A stretch of DNA of 64,000 nt from Clostridium isatidis (GCF_002285495.1 NZ_CP016786.1:1378001-1442000); one strand, 5' to 3'. Counted from the first letter of the stretch, positions 54,459 to 63,783 are shown. The notes: generated by a model not told the origin, from the sequence alone. Made by a program: numbers and translations.

Positions 54459-54596
54459 TTATTTTATTGGATTTCCTTCAAAATCTGTATACTTAGGTGG
54501 ATTTTCTTTATCACCTATATTATTTTGGTTTTCATGTAATTTTTGTCTTCTTTTACCTTTTTGTAAAGCATTATTTGTTCTAGAATCTGCTTTCAT
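54459..54596 (-). CDS. Small hydrophilic protein, 45 aa
   Basis: A short gene with ATG at 54596 and GAAAGGAAG upstream. The product begins MKADSRTNNALQKGKRRQK and is basic at the N-terminus, then Asn/Asp-rich, ending YTDFEGNPIK. It has no hydrophobic stretch. The composition recalls small spore or nucleic-acid-binding proteins, but I cannot assign a family. It lies 52 nt after the zinc-ribbon gene, and an inverted repeat follows its stop. Confidence 0.55.
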   Translation of the reverse strand: MKADSRTNNALQKGKRRQKLHENQNNIGDKENPPKYTDFEGNPIK

Positions 54597-54648
54597 ATAA
54601 AACACTTCCTTTCAAAAGTATTTTATACACCAAATAAAATTTAATACA

Positions 54649-55065
54649 TTAAACTTCAAACTCTTCTATTTCAATTGAATATGTTCCGCATTTCCTGCAA
54701 ACTATTATAGTAAGTAAATAACTTTTATCTACAATGCCTTCTCTATTTAATCTTGTAAAAGATTTTTTATCGTATTCACCATCAATACTGCTTGTTATAT
54801 ATTTATTATTTTTTCCATATACATAAAAGTAAAACTCTAAAAAATCAAAGACTTTCTTTTTTTCTTCCTTGCCCCATCTACATTTACTACAGCAATTTTC
54901 ATAATAAGCCTTTTGAAAATCTACCTCATCACTTTTATTTAATATTTCTAATACTTTTTTATAATCTATTCCTTCTAATGGTTTATTTTCATCATTTGCA
55001 AAGTATTCTAAATTCTCTTCTCCTAAAATATATTCTTTTCCTTCAAAAATAAATTTATAATCCAT
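54649..55065 (-). CDS. DUF3785-like protein with two CxxC pairs
   Basis: A 138-aa protein resembling, from memory, the clostridial DUF3785 family. CCSKC near residue 57 and CRKCG near residue 125 form a likely zinc-binding site linking the two ends of the domain. FDFLEFYFYVYGK is the conserved core. It starts 15 nt after the helicase gene, so the two are likely translated from one mRNA. Function is unknown. The ATG at 55065 follows GGAGG. Confidence 0.72.
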   Translation of the reverse strand: MDYKFIFEGKEYILGEENLEYFANDENKPLEGIDYKKVLEILNKSDEVDFQKAYYENCCSKCRWGKEEKKKVFDFLEFYFYVYGKNNKYITSSIDGEYDKKSFTRLNREGIVDKSYLLTIIVCRKCGTYSIEIEEFEV

Positions 55066-55079
55066 AATTTCCTCCAATT

Positions 55080-56882
55080 TTAATAGTCATTTTCTCCATT
55101 TTCCTCTTGTTTTAATATAATCTTATTAATGTTAACAAGTATTTCATTTATTTCATTACTTACTCTAGTTCTTTCATTAGTTATCCATTCCATATCAAAT
55201 TCTAAATTAAATAGTTTACTAAAAGAATAATACATATTTACTTTCTGATATTGTAATTCTAACTCTTCCAAATTTCCGGTGTAACACTGAGGTTTAGTTA
55301 AGCTTTTATTTTTCTTAATAAAAACTTCTTCAACATAGTCTAAAAATGTGTTCATTAAATATTCATTAGAAGCATCAAAAGGAATTTTTAATAGTTCCCA
55401 CTGGTCTATTTCTTTTAATTTAAATCTTTTTATATTCTCCAACACAAGCAAATATTCATTTATATCCATTTTTCTATAAAAATTTATCTTTTCTTCTCTA
55501 GTTGCCCATAAAGCCAATTTTTCATTCAACGGAAGACTTTTTATGTTTAATATTGCCTCAGATGGACCTAAAACTGCTTCAGTAATAACTTCATCCTCTT
55601 CTTCTAATCTTTCCTTTATAAATTTTTGCCTGTCTGCAACTGTTGCTACATATCCTACATCATATATTCCTATTCTTCCAGCTCTCCCTGATATTTGCTT
55701 TACTTCCTGGGAAGTTAGAGGCCTTATTTCTTCACCATCAAACTTTCTTGTATCAAAAAATATTATTCTTCTAATAGGTAAGTTTACACCCATTCCTATA
55801 GCATCTGTTGTCACTAGCAGCTTAGTTTCCTTATTAATAAACATATCATATTGTTTTCTTCTTACTTCAGGAGGCAAATCTCCATATATTATACTTACCT
55901 TAACTCCGCCTTCTGAATAATTTTTTGCTATTTGTAGAACCTTCTTTTTAGAGAATACTACAATTGCATCACCTTCATTTATTTGCTTTGGATCAAAATT
56001 ATTTTCTTGAACTTCTAAAGGTATATTTCTATAATATTCTTTTAATTCATATTCATCATTACAATCTTTAATTATCTTTTCTACGATTTCTTTTGCATTT
56101 AATGCCCCACATATATGAATTTCTTTACATCTTAGCCCTAATAAGGCTCTAGTCCAAGCAAAACCTCTTTGACTATCACTAATCATTTGAATTTCATCTA
56201 TTATTGCTATATCATATTGCTTTTTTAAATCTACTTTTTCTATGGTGCAAGTTGTATGGGTAGCCCCTTCCTTTATTATTTCTTCTTCACCAGTTTGTAA
56301 ATTGCAGATTACTCCTATATCATTTAACTTTTCATAGTTTTCTAATGCTAAAATTCTTAAAGGTGATAGATATATACCATTTTTAGCTTCCTTTAATCTT
56401 TCCATAGCAGTATATGTTTTACCAGTGTTGGTTTCCCCTAAATGAAGATATATCTTTCTCTTCATATTTCTTGCTAGTTTATACTCATCCTTAGGATTAT
56501 CAGGAAAATTTTCTTCAAATTCTTCAGCAATGATCTTTGGTATATGCTGCTTTGTTAATACAGACATAAAACCTGAATTTATAAAACTATTGTAGTTATT
56601 TCTTATAACCTGATAGAAATCAAAATCTGTATTATTTTTTCTATTATAGTCTTCCAATAATCTTTTCGATATATATTCTAGTAATTCTTCATATCTTTCT
56701 AATAATTCCTTATATCCCTTAAATCCTTCCTTTTCCATCTGTCTTAACTGAATTATCTTTTTTCTTAAAGAGGACTCCTGTTCAATTAATGCACCAACCT
56801 TTGAATTATGTGCTATTTCTTCTATATGACTTATTTGAGATTTCAATTTTTTAAATTCTCTTTGACTTGCATTTTTCTTCAT
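55080..56882 (-). CDS. SUV3-like DExH-box RNA helicase
   Basis: A 600-aa superfamily 2 helicase most like the mitochondrial/bacterial SUV3 branch. Motif I is GETNTGKT (149-156), motif II is DEIQ (229-232), and motif VI is QISGRAGRIG near residue 398. A helical, coiled-coil-like region of about 140 residues precedes the core. SUV3 helicases unwind RNA and support exoribonucleases. In bacteria the partner is unclear. GAGGTGA precedes the ATG. The zinc-motif gene follows directly. Confidence 0.85.
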   Translation of the reverse strand: MKKNASQREFKKLKSQISHIEEIAHNSKVGALIEQESSLRKKIIQLRQMEKEGFKGYKELLERYEELLEYISKRLLEDYNRKNNTDFDFYQVIRNNYNSFINSGFMSVLTKQHIPKIIAEEFEENFPDNPKDEYKLARNMKRKIYLHLGETNTGKTYTAMERLKEAKNGIYLSPLRILALENYEKLNDIGVICNLQTGEEEIIKEGATHTTCTIEKVDLKKQYDIAIIDEIQMISDSQRGFAWTRALLGLRCKEIHICGALNAKEIVEKIIKDCNDEYELKEYYRNIPLEVQENNFDPKQINEGDAIVVFSKKKVLQIAKNYSEGGVKVSIIYGDLPPEVRRKQYDMFINKETKLLVTTDAIGMGVNLPIRRIIFFDTRKFDGEEIRPLTSQEVKQISGRAGRIGIYDVGYVATVADRQKFIKERLEEEDEVITEAVLGPSEAILNIKSLPLNEKLALWATREEKINFYRKMDINEYLLVLENIKRFKLKEIDQWELLKIPFDASNEYLMNTFLDYVEEVFIKKNKSLTKPQCYTGNLEELELQYQKVNMYYSFSKLFNLEFDMEWITNERTRVSNEINEILVNINKIILKQEENGENDY

Positions 56883-57150
56883 ATTATCACCTCATCTGTG
56901 GCAAAATTAATTTCAAAATAAATGTTAATAATTTATTCACTTTTATATAATTTCCTATTTCAAACTACTATCTAATATTATATAATACCTTTATCAAGGT
57001 TACTTATTATTATTCTAACTAATAAATAGTAAGTCAAAGTTAGTTTTCCTTAAAGTATTATTTTTTATTTACTTATAAGGGATTATTTAGGATATTGAAG
57101 CACTTAAACCTATTATATCCTATTATTCTATTTTTAGGGGTGGTTTAGAT

Positions 57151-57690
57151 ATGAAAAATAATTATATTTATTTAGTTTTCTCTAATACTGGTACAATTAT
57201 CTCAAAATTACTCCGTCTTTGCACAAAAGATAATTATGTTCATGTTTCTATAAGTTTAGATAATAGCTTTAGTAAGATGTACTCCTTTGGAAGATTATTT
57301 GAATATTTTCCTATCCCAGGGGGACTGGTAGAGGAAAACCTGAGATCTGGACTATACAGGAAATTTACTAAAAGCAAATGTATTATATATAAAATAAATA
57401 TTAATGAAGAGCAATATAAATTTCTAAAAAAAGAATTGGACAAGTTCCTGCTTAATAAGAAAAAATATAAATACAATTTACTTGGATTACTAGGTTTTTA
57501 CATTAATAAACCAATAAAAAGGGACAACTATTATTTTTGCTCTGAATTTGTATCTCACCTGTTAATAAAAAGTAGAATCTATAATTGCGATAAAGATCCT
57601 GCATTGATTAAACCTAGCGATTTACTTAAAATTCAACCTAAGGAATTAGTGTACGAAGGATTTACTAATAGCTGTACCCTTACTTCATAA
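57151..57690 (+). CDS. Permuted papain-like (YiiX/NlpC-type) cysteine hydrolase
   Basis: A 179-aa protein with the circularly permuted papain order: His31 in NYVHVSISLD comes before Cys130 in YYFCSEFVSHLL. This order is seen in YiiX/YebB-like NlpC/P60 relatives, which hydrolyse amide or ester bonds in peptides or lipids. There is no signal peptide or membrane helix, so it should be cytoplasmic. The substrate is unknown. AGGGGTGG precedes the ATG. The last 11 nt overlap the end of the convergent patatin gene. Confidence 0.75.
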   Translation: MKNNYIYLVFSNTGTIISKLLRLCTKDNYVHVSISLDNSFSKMYSFGRLFEYFPIPGGLVEENLRSGLYRKFTKSKCIIYKININEEQYKFLKKELDKFLLNKKKYKYNLLGLLGFYINKPIKRDNYYFCSEFVSHLLIKSRIYNCDKDPALIKPSDLLKIQPKELVYEGFTNSCTLTS

Positions 57691-58573
57691 TATTTTTAGC
57701 CAAGCTATATATCTTATATAATTTAGGATTTTTCTCTTTTTCCTCGGAAATTATTTTATATTTTGCTATTTCCATTATTGGCTCTAATAAGGATATGGTA
57801 TCTTCATATCCTTCTTTTATTCTACTCTTCTTTTTTTCTTCATCTAAATTTAAGGTACCATTAATAACTCCATCATTTAAATTTTTAGGGCATATTTCTA
57901 TTATTTTTGTATTTGGATATAGGGATTTGTCTATTTTTTCTTCTTTTGACAAGGTTACTACTATAATAATATCGCAGCCTTCTCCATAAATAGGTTGAAT
58001 AGGCACATTATCGCAGATTGCTCCATCAACATATTTAAAACCATTTATTTCTGTTGGATCAAAAATTAATGGAAGGGAAGCAGAAGCTAAAATAATTTCT
58101 TTTGCCATAGTACTGCTATATTCATTAACTTTAAAATATCTTATTTTAAAATCAGGCAATTCAGTACAAGCTGCATAACAAATTCTTTTGTTCTTTCTTA
58201 TTTTATCTACATCTATATAATTATTGGCTATTTCCTTTACAGCATCATTAGAGGCACTCTTTTCATTCATTTTTTGAGTAATATATTTCTTTGATATTGC
58301 TAAATTCTTTCCACCTATAAATAAGCCTACTCCCCTTGTAAATAATTCAAACTTACTATAGGGTACAATTGTATCAATAGTTATATTATTCCATATATAC
58401 TCAGCTATTTCTGTATCCCCCTGAGCAAATAAAGCAGCATTGAAGGCTCCAATTGAAGTCCCTGAAAAATAATTAATATATTTATCTAACCCCAAATATA
58501 CTAATGCCTTCCATACTCCAAGTTCATAAGCACCTTTTCCTCCACCGCCAGCTAATACTAAACCTATTTTCAT
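57680..58573 (-). CDS. Patatin-like phospholipase/acyl hydrolase
   Basis: A 297-aa cytoplasmic hydrolase with the patatin Ser-Asp dyad. The oxyanion-hole loop GGGGKG is at 9-14, the nucleophile Ser40 is in GTSIG (38-42), and Asp183 is in VDGAICDNVPI. The family hydrolyses acyl chains from phospholipids. There is no export signal. AGAGGGG precedes the ATG. It converges with and slightly overlaps the papain-like gene. Confidence 0.9.
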   Translation of the reverse strand: MKIGLVLAGGGGKGAYELGVWKALVYLGLDKYINYFSGTSIGAFNAALFAQGDTEIAEYIWNNITIDTIVPYSKFELFTRGVGLFIGGKNLAISKKYITQKMNEKSASNDAVKEIANNYIDVDKIRKNKRICYAACTELPDFKIRYFKVNEYSSTMAKEIILASASLPLIFDPTEINGFKYVDGAICDNVPIQPIYGEGCDIIIVVTLSKEEKIDKSLYPNTKIIEICPKNLNDGVINGTLNLDEEKKKSRIKEGYEDTISLLEPIMEIAKYKIISEEKEKNPKLYKIYSLAKNIMK

Positions 58574-58644
58574 AAGCCCCTCTTAATTAACATACTTCTT
58601 CTAACTATTATTTTATTAATTCATAAGTAAATTGGTTAATAAAA

Positions 58645-58681
58645 AAAAGCCGCTACAAATCTAAGTTTGTAACAGCCTTTA
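58645..58681 (-). terminator. Terminator of the infC-rpmI-rplT operon
   Basis: AAAGCCGCTACAAA and TTTGTAACAGCCTTT pair with small mismatches, followed on the minus strand by a run of eight T. Confidence 0.85.
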
Positions 58682-58691
58682 GCAAATCTAA

Positions 58692-59051
58692 TTAAGCATT
58701 AAGTGATTTCTTTGCTAATTCTACTAAATCAGCAAATGCTTTTGGATCATTTATAGCTATTTCTGATAACATTTTTCTGTTCATATCTATTCCAGCTAAC
58801 TTTATTCCATTAATAAATTTTGAATATGAAAGCCCATTCATTCTTGAAGCGGCATTAATTCTAGCTATCCATAATCTTCTAAAATCTCTCTTCTTTAATC
58901 TTCTTCCAACATATGCATTTCTTAAAGCTCTAATTACAGTTTCATTTGCAGTTTTAAATAATCTGCTTTTACCACCATAATATCCTTTAGCAAGCTTTAA
59001 TACTTTTTTATGATTCTTACGAGCGTTTACTGCTCTCTTAACTCTAGCCAT
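58692..59051 (-). CDS. rplT: 50S ribosomal protein L20
   Basis: A 119-aa ribosomal protein that organises 23S rRNA early in 50S assembly. The beginning MARVKRAVNARKNHKKVLKLAKGYYG is diagnostic. In Firmicutes free L20 binds the leader of this operon and represses it, and a matching leader is visible at 59845-59985. AGGAGGA precedes the ATG. Last gene of infC-rpmI-rplT. Confidence 0.98.
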   Translation of the reverse strand: MARVKRAVNARKNHKKVLKLAKGYYGGKSRLFKTANETVIRALRNAYVGRRLKKRDFRRLWIARINAASRMNGLSYSKFINGIKLAGIDMNRKMLSEIAINDPKAFADLVELAKKSLNA

Positions 59052-59078
59052 GTTTAATCCTCCTAAAAACCTTTCATA

Positions 59079-59276
59079 TTAAAGGTATGGTAATAATTTC
59101 TTCATTGCTTTTTCTTGAGTAGTTGAAACATAAGCAGTTTTTCTTAAGTTTCTCTTTCTCTTAGCACTTTTCTTAGTTAATATATGACTTTTAAAAGCCT
59201 TAGCTCTTTTTAATTTTCCAGTACCAGTCTTTTTAAATCTTTTTGCTGCTCCTTTATGAGTTTTCATTTTTGGCAT
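59079..59276 (-). CDS. rpmI: 50S ribosomal protein L35
   Basis: A 65-aa, highly basic ribosomal protein with the family start MPKMKTHKGAAKRFKKTGTGK. GAGGAGA precedes the ATG. It lies between infC and rplT as in nearly all Firmicutes. Confidence 0.98.
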   Translation of the reverse strand: MPKMKTHKGAAKRFKKTGTGKLKRAKAFKSHILTKKSAKRKRNLRKTAYVSTTQEKAMKKLLPYL

Positions 59277-59297
59277 AATAATAAATCTCCTCTCTAG

Positions 59298-59810
59298 TTA
59301 TGCTTTTTTAGGGGCAAGTACCATTATCATATTTTTACCTTCATGCTTTGCTGGTTTTTCAATTACACAAACATCTTCTAATTTACTCACAAAGTTATCA
59401 AGTATTTTATTTGCCATATGACTTAATTGAACTTCTCTACCTTTAAATCTTACAGTTACCTTTACTTTATCCCCATCTTGTAGGAACTTTCTAGCTTTTT
59501 TTGCTTTTATAGCAATATCATTTTCTTCAATAGAAAGTCCAAATCTTATTTCTTTAACATCAACTACTTTTTGCTTTTTCTTTGCTTCTTTTTCTTTTTT
59601 AGTTTGCTCATAGATATATTTACCCAAGTCCATAATCTTACAAACTGGTGGGTTAGCATTTGGTGAGATCATAACTAAATCTAGTTCTGCCTCATCTGCC
59701 ATATTTTGTGCTTCTCTTGTAGGAATTATGCCTATTTGATTACCTTCTGAATCAATTAACCTAACTTCCTTTACTTTAATAGCTTCGTTACAAGTAAAAT
59801 TTTTACTTAT
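59298..59810 (-). CDS. infC: Translation initiation factor IF-3, AUA start
   Basis: IF-3 keeps ribosomal subunits apart and checks start-codon choice. The first in-frame ATG (59702) would remove the conserved N-terminal segment NEAIKVKEVRLIDSEGNQIGI. The coding frame continues upstream, with a TGA stop nine bases before an ATA at 59810-59808. GGAGG lies nine bases upstream of that ATA, with no ATG, GTG or TTG between. I therefore place the start at AUA, giving 170 aa, the usual size. A rare start codon in infC is the known basis of IF-3 self-regulation (AUU in E. coli). Confidence 0.88.
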   Translation of the reverse strand: MSKNFTCNEAIKVKEVRLIDSEGNQIGIIPTREAQNMADEAELDLVMISPNANPPVCKIMDLGKYIYEQTKKEKEAKKKQKVVDVKEIRFGLSIEENDIAIKAKKARKFLQDGDKVKVTVRFKGREVQLSHMANKILDNFVSKLEDVCVIEKPAKHEGKNMIMVLAPKKA

Positions 59811-59844
59811 ATTAAGTCACCTCCAAAAATTTTAAATAAAAACA

Positions 59845-59985
59845 TAACAAAAAAGGGCGTATTTGCCGCCCTCTTTGCTTATAAAAAACTAGTTATTAAC
59901 TAGTAATTAATACAATAACAATTACCCTACTAAGCTTTGCCGTAAGGTGAGAAACGGCTGTTTCTTCTTTCCTGATAATTATCTT
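59845..59985 (-). ncRNA. L20 leader (autoregulatory) of infC-rpmI-rplT
   Basis: Minus-strand leader with the conserved segments AAACAGCCGTTTCTCACC, ACGGCAAAGCTTAGTAGGG and a terminator GGGCG-GCAAATA-CGCCC followed by six T. It mimics the L20 site of 23S rRNA. L20 binding is known to favour termination in Bacillus. Confidence 0.82.
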
Positions 59986-60078
59986 AACATTTTATTAATT
60001 TTCTGTCAATCTTTTTATTTTTTTGAATTTATAATTTTATTATTATCATTTTAAAAAATATTATTCATTTTTTTATTA

Positions 60079-61026
60079 TTATCTTTTTCCCGGATCAAAA
60101 GGTTGGCCTTCAGCTTTTGGCGCACGAGAAGATTTAGAGAAAAATACTAAAGCTATTAAAGTAACAATGTATGGGAAAGTTTTTAATAATATACCTGGTA
60201 TTTCTGATAAAGCTGGTATAGCTTGTGATACATTGGCTATTGTTGAAGCAAATCCAAAGAAGAAAGTTGCTCCTAAAATACCTAACGGTCTCCATTGACC
60301 AAATATTAAGGCAGCCAATGATAAGAAACCAAGACCTGCTACATTACCATTAAACTCTCCTGAATATGTTAATAGCATAGTTGCTCCTCCTAAAGCTGCT
60401 AAGCCTCCAGAAGCAAGAACTCCAAAATATCTCATTTTATATACATTTACACCTGCTGCCGCTACAGCTTCAGGGTGTTCACCACAAGCTCTTAATCTTA
60501 ATCCAAAAGCAGTTTTATATAATAAAAATACGCTAAGAGCTAAAATTATTATTGCAAGCCATGTTGTTGGATATGCTCTTTCAAAAAATAGTGGTCCGAT
60601 AATTGGAAGCTTAGATAATACAGGAACATCTGTAGGAAGAAATCCATTTGTAACTCTAATATTACCACTTCCAGTAATGTTTCTGGCTAAGAATACTGTT
60701 AATGCACCAGCCATCATATTAATAGCAGTACCACTTATTGTTTGATCTGCATTTAAGTTTATACTTGCAAAAGCATGTAATATTGAGAAGAGAACGCCAG
60801 CTAAGAATGCTGCCAATAATCCTATCCAAAGGGCTCCAGGTACACCATTAGCCTGTAATTTTGAAGCTGTAATAGCTCCTGCAAATGATCCAATTATCAT
60901 TAATCCATCTAGTCCTATATTAATAATTCCACTTCTTTCACTATAAAGAGCTCCAAGAGCTGTTAATAGCATTGGAACTGTATAGGCTATCGCATATGGA
61001 AAAATTTTCTCTATTATTGTCCACAT
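60079..61026 (-). CDS. nupQ: Nucleoside ABC transporter permease (NupQ-like)
   Basis: A 315-aa permease of the BPD_transp_2 (branched-chain/BMP) family with about nine hydrophobic segments. It begins IEKIFPYAIAYTVPMLLTALGALYSERSGIINIGLDGLM, typical of the second permease of BmpA-type nucleoside importers. The start overlaps the stop of the preceding permease by one base (TAATG). It is the last gene of the operon nupO-nupP-nupQ. Nucleoside substrate is inferred from the BMP-type binding protein at the window edge. Confidence 0.88.
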   Translation of the reverse strand: MWTIIEKIFPYAIAYTVPMLLTALGALYSERSGIINIGLDGLMIIGSFAGAITASKLQANGVPGALWIGLLAAFLAGVLFSILHAFASINLNADQTISGTAINMMAGALTVFLARNITGSGNIRVTNGFLPTDVPVLSKLPIIGPLFFERAYPTTWLAIIILALSVFLLYKTAFGLRLRACGEHPEAVAAAGVNVYKMRYFGVLASGGLAALGGATMLLTYSGEFNGNVAGLGFLSLAALIFGQWRPLGILGATFFFGFASTIANVSQAIPALSEIPGILLKTFPYIVTLIALVFFSKSSRAPKAEGQPFDPGKR

Positions 61027-62117
61027 TATTTTTCCACCATCCTTCCAGGAGTTTGAGTTCCATTTTTCTTTTTATTTTCATTTTTCTTTTTAAAAACTTT
61101 ATTTATTAATTTATCCATTATCATACTTGTTGCTGCAAAGTATATTATAGTTGCCATTATTGTATCAGCAAGTTCTGGCGGTACCTTTACTGCTGCATTC
61201 ATAAATCCCCTGCCTACATAAAGAAGACCAAAGAATAATCCTGAGAAGAATACCCCAATAGGGCTGCTTGCTCCTAATAATGCAACTGCAATACCATCAA
61301 AGCCTTGACTTGGCATAACACCAATCTGCATTATATTTGAATTTCCTGTATATTGAATAACTCCAGCTAAACCAGATAATGCACCAGCTATTGCCATAGA
61401 TATCATTATATTTCTGTTAACCGGCATACCTGCATATTCTGCTCCAAATCTGTTAAATCCAACAGCTTTAAGCTCATATCCAAGCACTGTTTTATTTAAG
61501 ATAAACCATACAGCTGCAACTGCAATTAAAGCTAAGAAAATTCCTAAATTAATGAAGGAATTATCAAATAGGTTTGTAAGCCACGAAACTCTTAAAGTTG
61601 CAGCTTCTGGAAGCATCTTAGATTCTGTTTCTAAGAAATCTCCCTTAAAGTAAGACGGAATTAGATAATATACTGACCAGTAAGCAATCCAGTTCATCAT
61701 AATGGCAGAAACAACTTCGTTTACGTTAAACCTTGCTTTTAACAGGCCTGGAACCGCTCCCCATAATGCTCCAGCTAAAGTACCAAGTATAACTATCATA
61801 GGTACAAGAATAATTTTTGGTAAATCAAAAGTTAATCCGACAGCTATTGCTGTAAAACCTCCTGCCAGCATTTGTCCAGGTGTACCAATGTTAAACAAAC
61901 CAGTTTTAAATGCAAAGGCTACTGAAAGTCCTGTTAACACTAATGGAGTAGCTGTAGCAATTGTGTTACCTATTCTCTCCATATTCATAAGTCCACCTTT
62001 AAACAGGTATAAATATCCTTCAAATGGATTAAAGGACATAATGGCCATTAATATTGCTCCTGCTATCATTCCAAGTATTATGGCTAAAATTGATTTTAAA
62101 AATTGATTTCTACCCAT
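61026..62117 (-). CDS. nupP: Nucleoside ABC transporter permease (NupP-like)
   Basis: A 363-aa permease of the same BPD_transp_2 family with about nine helices and an Asn/Lys-rich C-terminal tail. NPFEGYLYLFKGGLMNMERIGNTIATATPLVLTGLSVAFAFKTGLFNIG is diagnostic. It overlaps both its neighbours by a single base (TAATG at 62117 and 61026), showing coupled translation. It pairs with the 315-aa permease to form a heterodimeric channel. Confidence 0.9.
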   Translation of the reverse strand: MGRNQFLKSILAIILGMIAGAILMAIMSFNPFEGYLYLFKGGLMNMERIGNTIATATPLVLTGLSVAFAFKTGLFNIGTPGQMLAGGFTAIAVGLTFDLPKIILVPMIVILGTLAGALWGAVPGLLKARFNVNEVVSAIMMNWIAYWSVYYLIPSYFKGDFLETESKMLPEAATLRVSWLTNLFDNSFINLGIFLALIAVAAVWFILNKTVLGYELKAVGFNRFGAEYAGMPVNRNIMISMAIAGALSGLAGVIQYTGNSNIMQIGVMPSQGFDGIAVALLGASSPIGVFFSGLFFGLLYVGRGFMNAAVKVPPELADTIMATIIYFAATSMIMDKLINKVFKKKNENKKKNGTQTPGRMVEK

Positions 62118-63637
62118 TAATTTTCACCTCTCTTTATACCTGCCATCATCAGACCAACTTTATTTTCATCTGCTTCTTTAGCATCAATTATTCCTATTAA
62201 CTCTCCATTATTAACTACTGCAATTCTATCAGAAACATTTAAAATTTCGTCTAATTCTAAGGATACTAAAAGAACTGCTTTTCCATTATCTCTTTGTTCA
62301 ACAAGTCTTTTATGTATATACTCTATTGATCCTACATCTAATCCTCTTGTTGGCTGTACTGCTATTAAAAGGTCTGGATCTGAAACAACTTCACGTCCAA
62401 TAATAGCCTTTTGTTGGTTACCTCCTGATAAGGATCTTGCTATAGATTTTCCGCCTTCACCTGATCTAACATCAAAATTTTCTATTATATCATTTGCATG
62501 CATTGTTATTTTTTCTCTATTTATAAGTCCATTTTTTGAAAAAGGCTTATTTTTATATGCTTTAAGAACCATATTATCTTCTATTGTATAATCTAAAATT
62601 AATCCTCTCTTATGTCTATCTTCTGGTATATGAGCAATTCCTAAATCTATTCTTTCTCTAATCGAAGAATTTGTTATATCCTTTCCATTAAAAACTATTT
62701 TTCCTTCTTCAACTGGCCTCATACCTGTTATAGCTTCTACTAGTTCAGTTTGACCATTTCCTTCAACTCCAGCTATACCAACTATCTCACCTTTTCTAAC
62801 TGATAACGAAAAGTTTTTTAAGCCAAGAACTTTTTTATTATTTTTAACTGATAAGTTTTCAACCTTAAGTACTTCTTCCTTTGGCTTTGCTTCTTGCTTT
62901 TCTACTTTGAAAGATACTTGCCTTCCAACCATCATTTTTGCCATTTCTGCTTCAGTAGTTGACTTAACATCTACTGTTCCAATATATTTACCTCTTCTTA
63001 TTACTGTACATCTATCAGCAGCAGCTTTTATTTCCTTTAATTTATGAGTAATTAAAATAATAGATTTGCCTTCTTTTATAAGGCTTTTCATAATTTGAAT
63101 TAGATCTTGTATTTCTTGTGGAGTTAAAACGGCTGTAGGCTCGTCAAATATTAATACCTCAGCATTTCTATATAGCATTTTTAAAATTTCAACACGTTGC
63201 TGCATACCAACTGAAATGTCTTCAATTTTTGCATATGGATCAACGTTTAATCCATAAGTTTTTGATAATTCAGCTATTCTGTTAGCAGCTTTCTTTATAT
63301 CAACAGTTAAAAACTTCTTAGGTTCACTACCTAAGATAATATTTTCTGTTACTGTAAAATTTTCAACTAATTTAAAATGTTGATGAACCATACCTATTCC
63401 TAAATCATTGGCAATATTAGGATTAGAAATTTTAACTTCTTTTCCTTTTACCTTTATAGTTCCCTTGTCTGGCAAATACATTCCAAACAGCATTCCCATT
63501 AATGTAGATTTACCTGCACCATTTTCTCCTAAAAGAGCGTGAATTTCTCCCTTTTTAAGTTGTAAAGTAATATTATCATTTGCTACAATTCCTGGAAACT
63601 CTTTTCGTATATTTAGCATTTCTACTACATAACTCAT
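62117..63637 (-). CDS. nupO: Nucleoside ABC transporter ATPase (NupO-like)
   Basis: A 506-aa twin ABC ATPase like those of sugar and nucleoside importers. The first domain has GENGAGKST at about 37 and Walker B LIFDEPTAVL. The second has a changed P-loop, GVEGNGQTEL at about 292, with Gln where Lys is expected, as is normal for the C-terminal half of this family. GNQQK near residue 407 is the signature. It energises the two permeases. The leader after the lipoprotein gene holds a terminator, so expression may step down here. Confidence 0.9.
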   Translation of the reverse strand: MSYVVEMLNIRKEFPGIVANDNITLQLKKGEIHALLGENGAGKSTLMGMLFGMYLPDKGTIKVKGKEVKISNPNIANDLGIGMVHQHFKLVENFTVTENIILGSEPKKFLTVDIKKAANRIAELSKTYGLNVDPYAKIEDISVGMQQRVEILKMLYRNAEVLIFDEPTAVLTPQEIQDLIQIMKSLIKEGKSIILITHKLKEIKAAADRCTVIRRGKYIGTVDVKSTTEAEMAKMMVGRQVSFKVEKQEAKPKEEVLKVENLSVKNNKKVLGLKNFSLSVRKGEIVGIAGVEGNGQTELVEAITGMRPVEEGKIVFNGKDITNSSIRERIDLGIAHIPEDRHKRGLILDYTIEDNMVLKAYKNKPFSKNGLINREKITMHANDIIENFDVRSGEGGKSIARSLSGGNQQKAIIGREVVSDPDLLIAVQPTRGLDVGSIEYIHKRLVEQRDNGKAVLLVSLELDEILNVSDRIAVVNNGELIGIIDAKEADENKVGLMMAGIKRGEN

Positions 63638-63730
63638 TAAATATCCTCCCTCATTTTACTACTTTAAAAGCATTAACTATGCCTTTTTTTGTTTGGGTTG
63701 TTAAATAAATGAAATTCTCCAATAATAGAA

Positions 63731-63757
63731 GAAAAAGACGGATTATCCGCCTTTTTC
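63731..63757 (-). terminator. Hairpin between the lipoprotein and ATPase genes
   Basis: GAAAAAGACGGA and TCCGCCTTTTTC pair with one A-C mismatch around TTA, followed by a T-rich segment on the minus strand. Likely a partial terminator that leaves more lipoprotein than transporter mRNA. Confidence 0.65.
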
Positions 63758-63783
63758 ACATAAATTTAATTATCTTTAACTAT

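Noticed and set aside
59298..59702. IF-3 starting at the first ATG (134 aa)
   Set aside because: This would delete a conserved part of the N-terminal domain, and coding sequence with a good SD lies upstream.
62117..63637. Defective second P-loop in the NupO-like ATPase
   Set aside because: Loss of the Lys in the C-terminal half is normal for this twin-ATPase family.
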